DNA from: DASSSY01 sp035708205
Lineage (GTDB): Bacteria > Bacteroidota > Bacteroidia > Chitinophagales > Chitinophagaceae
NCBI GenBank assembly: GCA_035708205.1
Contig: DASSSY010000006.1
Location: forward strand, 434,001 to 498,000
Length of the DNA stretch: 64,000 nucleotides
Direction of reading: 5' to 3'
Of this stretch, positions 1 to 6,268 are shown one piece after another (the stretch's first letter is position 1; each line of letters starts with the position of its first letter). The notes under the pieces are model-generated. The model was not told the DNA's origin. It searched no databases and was given only the letters and a program-made list of their open reading frames with translations. The translations under genes were made by a program, and so were the position numbers.

Positions 1-1
1 T

Positions 2-592
2 ATACTGAGGAAAAGCTACCGTACCGGAAGCGAGGCGGCAGGTATCCGGAGTAGCTATGTTACCCTCGGACAGGAAGACAGAATAAAGTCTATGAGCTCT
101 TCGATAAGCGGCGATTTTACGACAACCGTCATTTTAGATTCTTTGTGGTTCGGCAATCTGGATAATCTGAAAGACACGGTTTCCTATGATATGGGATTTA
201 CGGTTAAAGATGATTTAAGCCAGATTGCCGGCATGGATATTTTCAGGCTGCCCTGGGCGGACGCCGTCGGCTCCTTGAGCTTTTTGTCCCAACAGGGCAT
301 GCGCCAGTTTCCTTTTGCGCTCTGGGCCTTGAATTTTGGAAAAGAAATGAAAGAAACCATTGTGCTGCATATCCCAGAAGGGAAAAAATTGGCGGAAGTA
401 CCCAAAGATGTTCAGTATTCCTGCGGCATTCTCACTTATAATCTAAGCTTCAAAGTCAGCCCTGAAGGATTAGTAGCTACACGTGTGCTGGATATCAATG
501 GAGATGAAGTAGCGCCTTCGGATTTTAATGCCTTCAAACAGTTCTTTACGGACGTATCCAACGCGGATAGCAAACAGTACGGGATTAGATAG
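2..592 (+). CDS. C-terminal part of a DUF3857/DUF3858 transglutaminase-type protein (5' end outside window)
   Basis: The reading frame is open from base 2, so this is the last 196 residues of a longer gene; the ATG at 92 is internal. The tail resembles the C-terminus of Bacteroidota proteins that carry DUF3857, a transglutaminase-like core and DUF3858: a beta-rich stretch (LTYNLSFKVSPEGLVATRVL) followed by a helix with the pattern FNAFKQFFTDVSNAD near the end. The core domain is not visible, so any catalytic role cannot be judged. Such proteins are usually exported. The family assignment rests on the C-terminal pattern only. The next gene is convergent, with about 175 bp between them in which I see no gene. 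Confidence 0.55.
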   Translation: MLRKSYRTGSEAAGIRSSYVTLGQEDRIKSMSSSISGDFTTTVILDSLWFGNLDNLKDTVSYDMGFTVKDDLSQIAGMDIFRLPWADAVGSLSFLSQQGMRQFPFALWALNFGKEMKETIVLHIPEGKKLAEVPKDVQYSCGILTYNLSFKVSPEGLVATRVLDINGDEVAPSDFNAFKQFFTDVSNADSKQYGIR

Positions 593-767
593 TGATCCCA
601 TAGATTTATGAAGATAAAGGATGGTAATAGCCGGGAAGGCCGCCTGTATGAAAAGCCGGGCAATGCTGGTGTGTAATATTTTGATGTACCTGAAGTATTG
701 AGATGGGTCGTCTTTACTATTGCCTGCTATAGTTGAGCGATATGCTGTTGCCAGCTAAAGTAATTGG

Positions 768-956
768 TCAAAATTCATGTGTACTCCTCATGCCCAAAAG
801 CCGGCCCGACCGTGCCCATCTTGCAGCCTCCCTTCGTAAGGCCTGGCGATTAATATCATAAAGATAAGGGCTGTCCAGGGAGCTGATCTCGGGTTTGCCG
901 GCATTGGCCCAGGCGGTATACCACAGGCTGGCCGTCGTGAGAATAGCCCGGCGCAT
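768..956 (-). pseudogene. C-terminal fragment of the zinc phospholipase C-like protein, downstream of an in-frame TAA
   Basis: This 62-codon frame is in phase with the upstream 957-1772 gene and is separated from it only by a TAA that is followed at once by ATG. Its sequence (SLWYTAWANAGKPEI) looks like the final helix of Bacteroidota zinc-dependent phospholipase C/S1-P1-like proteins, where a pattern of the type SFWYSAWIDAGQPDL is usual. Joined, the two parts give about 333 residues, a normal family length. It is therefore probably the tail of a gene broken by one nonsense change. The ATG directly after the stop could allow translational restart. A sequencing error is also possible. Confidence 0.6.
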
Positions 957-1772
957 TTAGCTTGGGATCATCCCTGCCAGGTTCTTATTGAAAGCCTGGC
1001 AGAAGGCTTTACTGAAATATGGTTTGTCATACCTGTTTTTACGGGCGTGGCCATACTTGTCATACAGGATCACCTGCCGTGACGGCATGGTTTCCAATAC
1101 TTTTTGTTCGGCTTTTAATAGTTCCGCCAGAAGGCTGTGACTTTGTTTAACGATTTGCCAGGCTGTGACTTGAACATTATCGCAATATTTTGCGGTGGTG
1201 GTATGAAGATTATAGCCGTCGCCATACAATTCCGGTAATTGAGATTCAAATAGGACATGGAGCCCTTTCCGCCCGCTTAGCTGCCCGTCATAATTCCGAG
1301 TGGTATGCAAGGGCTGGTAACCGTCGCCAACATAATGCGCCAGATCTGCTGAAAGGAGAAGTATCGCGGCCTTGTTCCGGGTTTTAAAAGCGTGAGTCAG
1401 CTTTTTCATGACTAGCTGTATATACCAGGGCAGAATGCCGTTTGGATACAATTTCTTTTTACCGTATTGATTTACCGCATTGCTCCATTCCGTCGGGATA
1501 TCCCCAAAGTTATGGGCTCCATAAGCTTCTGTGTCAAAGTAATGCCTGGGGAATTCGGTTTTCAGGTCCAGTACATATTTTCGTAAATCCGGAACGGAAG
1601 CCTGCATCGTCAGGAAATCATTATGATTAAAATAAAAGCTGCGCATCGGTTCTGGCAGCGCGAATATGGCAGCGCGATTGATATGCTGATGTGCCCAAGC
1701 ACCCCAGGCGTTTGACCGGCAGGGATTCAGGGTAAAGATGAAGTAAAGTAAAGCAGTGAAAACGGTTTTCAT
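957..1772 (-). CDS. Zinc-dependent phospholipase C / S1-P1 nuclease-like secreted hydrolase (3' end interrupted by stop)
   Basis: A signal peptide of about 22 residues ends at SNA, leaving Trp23 as the mature N-terminus. In this fold the N-terminal Trp is itself a zinc ligand. Further candidate ligands follow in family order: Asp62, His77, His146, Asp150, His156 (AHYVGDGYQPLH), His172 and Glu176 (LHVLFE). The H-x3-E ending fits Bacillus-type zinc phospholipase C better than S1/P1 nuclease, which has H-x3-D. The substrate could be phospholipid or nucleic acid and cannot be decided here. The product should act outside the cytoplasm. The frame stops at a TAA after 271 codons, but a homologous tail continues in phase (768-956), so the protein is about 60 residues short. 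Confidence 0.75.
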   Translation of the reverse strand: MKTVFTALLYFIFTLNPCRSNAWGAWAHQHINRAAIFALPEPMRSFYFNHNDFLTMQASVPDLRKYVLDLKTEFPRHYFDTEAYGAHNFGDIPTEWSNAVNQYGKKKLYPNGILPWYIQLVMKKLTHAFKTRNKAAILLLSADLAHYVGDGYQPLHTTRNYDGQLSGRKGLHVLFESQLPELYGDGYNLHTTTAKYCDNVQVTAWQIVKQSHSLLAELLKAEQKVLETMPSRQVILYDKYGHARKNRYDKPYFSKAFCQAFNKNLAGMIPS

Positions 1773-1830
1773 GATTATGGCTTATGTAAACATAAAGGTA
1801 TAGATCATTATGTGGTAAAACCGATTGAGC

Positions 1831-1864
1831 ATAAAAAAGTCCGTCAAAAAGACGGACTTAAAAA
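1831..1864 (-). terminator. Rho-independent terminator of the cold shock gene
   Basis: A perfect 9-bp stem, AAGTCCGTC / GACGGACTT, with a 5-nt loop lies just past the cold shock gene. Read on the minus strand it is followed by a run of six T. It also stands between this gene and the downstream phospholipase-like gene. Confidence 0.85.
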
Positions 1865-1902
1865 GGTAATCAAGATTACTAATTAAATATTAACCGGAAC
1901 GA

Positions 1903-2109
1903 TTATCGTAGTACAGTTACATTAACGGCATTCATACCTTTACGACCTTGGGTTGTTTCGAAGGAAACACGGTCGTTTTCTTTGATTTCATCCACTAAAC
2001 CTGTTGCATGCACGAAGATTTCTTCGTTGGTGTTGTCGGTTTTGATAAAGCCAAAGCCTTTTTCGGAATTAAAGAACTTCACAGTTCCTTGTAAGGTTTC
2101 GTTTTCCAC
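1903..2109 (-). CDS. Cold shock domain protein (CspA family)
   Basis: A 68-residue single cold shock domain, the usual length for the family. It binds single-stranded RNA or DNA and melts mRNA structure in the cytoplasm. The RNP1 motif KGFGFI (with preceding GTVKFFNSEKGFGFI) and the RNP2-like motif EIFVHA are both intact. It has its own promoter box at 2142-2149 and a strong terminator at 1831-1864, so it is a single-gene unit. The AT-rich untranslated leader of about 25 nt is short compared with E. coli cspA, whose long leader acts as a thermosensor. Identification is secure, but which paralogue it is cannot be said. Confidence 0.95.
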   Translation of the reverse strand: MENETLQGTVKFFNSEKGFGFIKTDNTNEEIFVHATGLVDEIKENDRVSFETTQGRKGMNAVNVTVLR

Positions 2110-2141
2110 TTAAAATGAAATTTAAAAATAAATAATGGCAA

Positions 2142-2149
2142 CAAAGATA
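2142..2149 (-). promoter_or_regulatory. -7 promoter box of the cold shock gene
   Basis: The minus strand reads TATCTTTG, an exact match to the Bacteroidota -7 consensus TAnnTTTG, 32 nt before the ATG. No clear -33 TTTG is seen at the usual spacing. Confidence 0.5.
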
Positions 2150-2260
2150 TGGTTTTTGAATTAATGTTATACACTATTTTTTTTTAAATCCTTGAAATTA
2201 GGATTTAGATACGGAAATAAGCCCCTGATTTCTTAATGGTTAATTAAGTCTTGTACTTTA

Positions 2261-2289
2261 TTGCCTGTCTTTTATTTTATTTATTTTTG
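2261..2289 (+). promoter_or_regulatory. Promoter of the MerR-type regulator gene
   Basis: TTG at 2261-2263 and TATTTTTG at 2282-2289 are separated by 18 nt, which fits the Bacteroidota -33/-7 arrangement. The -7 box overlaps the possible GTG start at 2289, so translation must begin at the ATG at 2310. Confidence 0.6.
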
Positions 2290-2309
2290 TGGCAACAGAA
2301 ATTGTAGCC

Positions 2310-3185
2310 ATGTCCGAGAAACTGCCCAGTCTTTTTGATTTTGATGACGAAGATTTTTTTCCGCAGCGGGAAGAAAAAAAGCCAGAGCCGGTTGAAGAAC
2401 AACAGGTTAAAGGCGCCAACAACACACCGGGGGAAAAAGGACAGGTAACGGGAGGATCTGAAGAAAAAGAGGAAGCTTTGGCTGAAGAAAAGTCTTTGGA
2501 TAATAGACCAGACGAAATTCTCGGAATTCAGGAACGGGAGAGAGAAGAACTCCTGCCCAGAGATTATTCAAAACCCAGGTTAGAGTTGCCGGATGGGGCT
2601 GATACAGATGATTTTGGCACTTCTTCAAGCGCACAGGCATTCGACAAACAAGCCGGCGATGCTTATTATCAGCGAAAGGCCGCTGCTTTTACATTTGAAC
2701 CAAGAAAAGAAACCAGAATCGCAACAGAAGCCGTTCTCCGGCAATCGGCGTTACGTGAAACCAATGATACAGAACCGGGAGTATCTATGGCGGACATGCA
2801 AAGTGAAACCGGGAATGAGGAAGAAAGTACCGGTGATGAGAAAGTCATCATCGAACCCTTACCTGAATGGAATTTAAACAAAAATTATTATACCATCGGC
2901 GAAGTCGCCCAGTTGTTTGAGGTCAATGTATCGCATATACGCTTTTGGACGACTGAGTTTAAGATGAAGACGCGTACCACAAGAAAGGGCGACCGGCTTT
3001 ATACACCCGCTCAAATTGGTGAATTGCGGCTCATTCATCATTTAGTGAAGATCAAAAAGTATACTTTAAAGGGCGCTAAAGAAATTTTGAAATCAGGTAA
3101 TGTCCAGTTAGAAAGAAAACTCAACCTTAAAGAAGAATTGCAGAAACTGTATCAGGCGTTATCGGCCCTGAAAGATAGTTTGTAA
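2310..3185 (+). CDS. MerR family transcriptional regulator with a long acidic N-terminal extension
   Basis: The last 95 residues of this 291-residue protein form a MerR-type winged helix: YYTIGEVAQLFEVNVSHIRF is the HTH, followed by the wing (KGDRLYTPAQI) and a short helix pair. The first 190 or so residues are acidic and low in complexity (rich in E, D, K and Q) and contain no recognisable domain. No effector-binding cysteines follow the HTH, so it is not a classical metal sensor. The start at ATG 2310 is preferred to GTG 2289 because the -7 box overlaps the latter. It is monocistronic, ending at a hairpin at 3260. Targets are unknown. Confidence 0.85.
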   Translation: MSEKLPSLFDFDDEDFFPQREEKKPEPVEEQQVKGANNTPGEKGQVTGGSEEKEEALAEEKSLDNRPDEILGIQEREREELLPRDYSKPRLELPDGADTDDFGTSSSAQAFDKQAGDAYYQRKAAAFTFEPRKETRIATEAVLRQSALRETNDTEPGVSMADMQSETGNEEESTGDEKVIIEPLPEWNLNKNYYTIGEVAQLFEVNVSHIRFWTTEFKMKTRTTRKGDRLYTPAQIGELRLIHHLVKIKKYTLKGAKEILKSGNVQLERKLNLKEELQKLYQALSALKDSL

Positions 3186-3259
3186 AGCGATTTTTCCCCG
3201 ACCTATGGAATATCGATCATCGCCTGCCAGCTATAAGCTGACCGCATTGCCTGAAACAG

Positions 3260-3290
3260 CAAGCGCCTGGACAAAGTCAGGCGCTTGTTT
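3260..3290 (+). terminator. Hairpin terminator after the MerR gene
   Basis: A perfect 10-bp stem (CAAGCGCCTG / CAGGCGCTTG, 8-nt loop) is followed by TTTGTAATTT. The T-run is imperfect, so termination may be partial. Confidence 0.65.
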
Positions 3291-3311
3291 GTAATTTGGA
3301 TTAAAGTCTAA

Positions 3312-4070
3312 TTATTGATGGTTATTTGTAGTGGTCGTTGTTGCCGGTGGTAATTCGGTGGTCACGCCAACTCTGTTGCTGCCACATCCGGTATAGAATC
3401 CGAACAGGATGCCGCCGGCTAAAACTAAAATAATGACCCATTGTACAAAACTTACTTTATGGGGTTCGCGCTGTTGCGCGTCATCGGTGTAACGGGGAAC
3501 TGTAGGTGTTTGATCCACTTGTGAAAGATTATCTAGTCCCAATGCGGATTTTAGGTCCAATCCGGCAGGGACACTGTTAATAATGGTATTTTTCTGAGGT
3601 ACTAATTGCAATAAGGTGTTTTCCCCGCTTTGACCGAGCCTGGCGATAATGGCAGGAGCAGCAATGCTCATAAGACGTAATCCGGAAGAAGGACTGACGC
3701 CCGAAAATCTTGAAACCGCTTCACTGACAGGATTTAAACGATCTGTAAATAACTCTTTGAGGATACTGTCCGCTTTTTCCAGCTGGACTGTACCGTTAGG
3801 ATCATCATGTGCGGAAATGATATTTTTGATGCCTTCTGAAAGGTCGTCCTGTTCTCCTAAAATGTTTTTGGAAGCGTTCGTTACGCTGCCGAGCACGGCA
3901 CTTCGGGAGGAAGAAGTTTTTGATTCCAAACGCAATAATACAGCCGGAATAATACCATCTAAAGCCTTTTCAATATTGGCCTTACTTTCATGTAGCTGGC
4001 TGGCGGCATGATTGAGGACATCCTGATTAAAAACGCTCTTTACTAATTCAACCAGATTAGTACTTTCCAT
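3312..4070 (-). CDS. DUF937 domain protein with one C-terminal membrane segment
   Basis: A 252-residue protein whose first 160 residues match DUF937, an alpha-helical domain with the opening NLVELVKSVFNQDVLNHAAS and repeated Gly-Leu turns. A hydrophobic segment near residues 210-230 (WVIILVLAGGILFGFY) should anchor it in the inner membrane, with most of the protein in the cytoplasm. The tail is Thr-rich (about eight Thr). The biochemical role of DUF937 is not known. In Bacteroidota similar proteins often carry a further OmpA-like domain, which is absent here. No clear promoter was seen. It is monocistronic by context, with gaps of 126 and 167 bp to its neighbours. Confidence 0.8.
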   Translation of the reverse strand: MESTNLVELVKSVFNQDVLNHAASQLHESKANIEKALDGIIPAVLLRLESKTSSSRSAVLGSVTNASKNILGEQDDLSEGIKNIISAHDDPNGTVQLEKADSILKELFTDRLNPVSEAVSRFSGVSPSSGLRLMSIAAPAIIARLGQSGENTLLQLVPQKNTIINSVPAGLDLKSALGLDNLSQVDQTPTVPRYTDDAQQREPHKVSFVQWVIILVLAGGILFGFYTGCGSNRVGVTTELPPATTTTTNNHQ

Positions 4071-4237
4071 AATTGATCTTAATTATCTTAAAAAATGAAT
4101 TGGCATTGCCGCCAAGGCTAATGAAATTATTTTGAATAAAAGAATTTCAAGCCGCTAAATTACAAAAACCTGACAATATTTATCCTTACAGCTCAAAATA
4201 TTTGTCGGGCCGGGTATGAACCGGGTGCGGAACGGGA

Positions 4238-4735
4238 CTAATGAGCATTTTTTATCTTTTCAACAAGTCTTGTGGTGGAATACCCGTCTTTCAGCGGTAC
4301 GATAACCAACCGGCCGCCATGGTTTTTAATTACATCAGCCCCTACAATCTCGTGTTCCTGATAATCGCCGCCTTTGAGTATAACGTCCGGCATAAGCGCG
4401 GTAATTAAATGCAATGGGGTATCTTCTTCGAAAATGACTACGGCATCCACAAAGATCTGGGCGGCCAGCATCATGGCCCGGTCTTGCTCATGAAGTACCG
4501 GTCTGTCGTCACCTTTTAACCGTTTTACGGATAGATCGCTATTCAAACCAACAATTAATTTATTCCCTTCCTGGGCCGCGGCCAATAATATTTTTAAATG
4601 CCCGGGGTGTAAGATGTCGAAGCATCCGTTTGTGAACACAAGGGTATCGCCTTTTAGCCTCCAGGCTTTAGCGGCCTGTTGCAACGCTTTCAGGGTCATG
4701 ATTTTCCCGGCTATAATGTCTTGTTTGTTGATCAT
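4238..4735 (-). CDS. rfaE2: D-glycero-beta-D-manno-heptose 1-phosphate adenylyltransferase
   Basis: A 165-residue nucleotidyltransferase of the cytidylyltransferase-like superfamily. It would transfer AMP from ATP to heptose-1-phosphate, making ADP-heptose for the LPS inner core. The signature FTNGCFDILHPGHLKIL (residues 34-50) contains the HxGH ATP-binding motif as HPGH, and GLNSD and a C-terminal STTRLVEKI follow as in the family. It corresponds to the C-terminal half of E. coli HldE; the kinase half is not in the window. Its start overlaps the end of the UPF0104 gene by 68 nt, so the two are co-transcribed and probably translationally coupled. A later Met (codon 13) would still overlap. 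Confidence 0.9.
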   Translation of the reverse strand: MINKQDIIAGKIMTLKALQQAAKAWRLKGDTLVFTNGCFDILHPGHLKILLAAAQEGNKLIVGLNSDLSVKRLKGDDRPVLHEQDRAMMLAAQIFVDAVVIFEEDTPLHLITALMPDVILKGGDYQEHEIVGADVIKNHGGRLVIVPLKDGYSTTRLVEKIKNAH

Positions 4736-5726
4736 TGTCTTTGCTTCGGTTGTATAATGGTAATAAAATAAGGGAGGCTAAGCCTAAGATGACCACAATG
4801 GCGGTTTGCCCGGCCCAGCTGACCCAGCCGTAGGCAAAGCCGATGCCGCTGCTGATACCGTACAGAATCAGCACTTCTGCTATAATGACCGGGTAAGCGC
4901 CAATGCCTCCGGGTGTGGCAATCATGCCCACACTGCCAAAGGTGAGAATGGACAAAGCGGCGAAAAGAGTAATGCCTGACATTTCCGGCATGGCCCAAAA
5001 GCCAATAATGATCAAGCCGGCGTACATGAGCCAGATTAGAAAGGTTAATAATAAAAAACGGGCTTTATTTTTTATTTGCCCGATGGTTCTTAGACCATCG
5101 CCGATACCTTGGATGATCTGTCCGACCTTCGACCTTTTTATTTTTTTGAATAAGCGGATAAAAACAACGCTTATAAAGATCAAAGCAATTAGGGCAATGC
5201 CGAAATGAAGCCATTTGACTTGTCCCGCTTCATCTAAGAATACTTTTGTGCCGAGCTTTTGGGCAAAAGGATAGATGACGTCGAATTGGAATAATAAAGT
5301 GGCCAAAAGCAAAATTGCCAGGCAGACGACGTCAAAAGCCCGCTCGGCTATGATGGTGCCGACTAATTTATCGGCCGGAACTTTTTCATATTTGGCCAGG
5401 ATGGTGCACTTGGCCACTTCTCCCAGGCGGGGGATGAGCGCATTAGCTAAGTAGCCGATAAGAACGGCAAATACGGTATTGGTTGTGGATGGATATACGT
5501 GCAGCGGCGCCATGAGCATCTTCCAGCGTAAGGAGCGGAAATAATGGGCCAGGAAGCCGACACCTAAGAGAGGCGCTGCCCAAAGCCAGCGGATATGCCC
5601 GAATGCTTCAAACATGTCGGCTTTGTCTTTGGCGCTGATGGCGTCATAACGCCATAACATAAGACCAATGCCTAAACCTAAAAAAACAATCAGTTGAATG
5701 ATAGTGGAAATTGTTTTTTTAGACAT
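4668..5726 (-). CDS. UPF0104 / lysylphosphatidylglycerol synthase-type flippase domain membrane protein
   Basis: A 352-residue inner-membrane protein with about eight hydrophobic segments. It matches the flippase-like (COG0392) family related to the membrane part of MprF, with the conserved motifs RSLRWKML near residue 65, NALIPRLGEVAKC near 95-107, AERAFDVVCL, and GGIGAYPVI near 275. It lacks the soluble lysyl-transferase domain, so it is a candidate lipid translocator rather than an aminoacyl-lipid synthase. It lies 32 bp after panD, an arrangement often seen in Bacteroidota, and its last 68 nt encode the beginning of rfaE2 in another frame. The lipid substrate is unknown. Confidence 0.8.
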   Translation of the reverse strand: MSKKTISTIIQLIVFLGLGIGLMLWRYDAISAKDKADMFEAFGHIRWLWAAPLLGVGFLAHYFRSLRWKMLMAPLHVYPSTTNTVFAVLIGYLANALIPRLGEVAKCTILAKYEKVPADKLVGTIIAERAFDVVCLAILLLATLLFQFDVIYPFAQKLGTKVFLDEAGQVKWLHFGIALIALIFISVVFIRLFKKIKRSKVGQIIQGIGDGLRTIGQIKNKARFLLLTFLIWLMYAGLIIIGFWAMPEMSGITLFAALSILTFGSVGMIATPGGIGAYPVIIAEVLILYGISSGIGFAYGWVSWAGQTAIVVILGLASLILLPLYNRSKDNDQQTRHYSRENHDPESVATGR

Positions 5727-5758
5727 GAGAGGGATTTAAATTGTCGGTCAGCATCTTT

Positions 5759-6103
5759 TTAAAGAAGATTGCCTTCTTTAGGGAAAATGACGGTGGGTTT
5801 AAATGTTTTGGCTTCTTCAAAATCCATCAGCGCATAGGACATGATGATGACCACATCGCCGGGGTTGACCCTGCGGGCGGCAGGTCCGTTGAGGCAAATG
5901 GCATGGCTGCCGCGTCGACCTTTGATAATGTATGTTTCCAGGCGTTCGCCATTGTTGACATTGACAATTTGTACTTTTTCATGTTCTATGAAGTTGGCGG
6001 CATCCATAAGGTCCTCATCAATCGTAACGCTGCCGATGTAATTTAAGTCTGCTTCGGTAACGGTTACCCGATGCAACTTTGACTTCATGACCTGGATCTG
6101 CAT
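5759..6103 (-). CDS. panD: Aspartate 1-decarboxylase (pyruvoyl enzyme)
   Basis: Makes beta-alanine from aspartate for pantothenate and CoA synthesis. The 114-residue proenzyme begins MQIQVMKSKLHRVTVTEADL and carries the self-cleavage site Gly-Ser in NYIGSVTID, which yields the pyruvoyl cofactor. Further family motifs are GERLETYIIKG, the region CLNGPAARRV, and DVVIIMSYALM. An upstream ATG at 6130 would add nine residues but lies inside the -7 box, so 6103 is the start. It heads an operon with the UPF0104 gene and rfaE2. The other pantothenate genes (panB, panC) are not in the window. Confidence 0.95.
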   Translation of the reverse strand: MQIQVMKSKLHRVTVTEADLNYIGSVTIDEDLMDAANFIEHEKVQIVNVNNGERLETYIIKGRRGSHAICLNGPAARRVNPGDVVIIMSYALMDFEEAKTFKPTVIFPKEGNLL

Positions 6104-6127
6104 AATTGGTGTTTCTTTTTTGCGCTG

Positions 6128-6135
6128 CAAAGGTA
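6128..6135 (-). promoter_or_regulatory. -7 promoter box of the panD operon
   Basis: TACCTTTG on the minus strand matches TAnnTTTG, 24 nt before the chosen ATG. It overlaps the alternative ATG at 6130 and so rules that start out. Confidence 0.55.
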
Positions 6136-6201
6136 AGCAATCTAAATATCTTAATCATTAAGCTGTGCATTTCGGGATAGAAACTTTGGCAGGTATTGTG
6201 T

Positions 6202-6242
6202 GAAAAAAAAGCAACGATACCAAAGTAAAAGATATCGTTGCT
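6202..6242 (-). terminator. Terminator of the PKD/T9SS protein gene
   Basis: A 10-bp stem (AGCAACGATA / TATCGTTGCT) is followed on the minus strand by a run of eight T. It lies 27 bp past the stop of the large surface protein gene. Confidence 0.85.
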
Positions 6243-6268
6243 GTTGAAGATTATTCGTTTAGCCGGGC

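Noticed and set aside
2289..2309. GTG start for the MerR gene at 2289
   Set aside because: The -7 box TATTTTTG covers it; translation from there would need the mRNA to start inside the promoter.
4732..4998. 88-codon minus-strand ORF within the UPF0104 gene
   Set aside because: A frame inside the membrane protein gene, rich in His and Arg with no membrane pattern; a shadow of the real gene.
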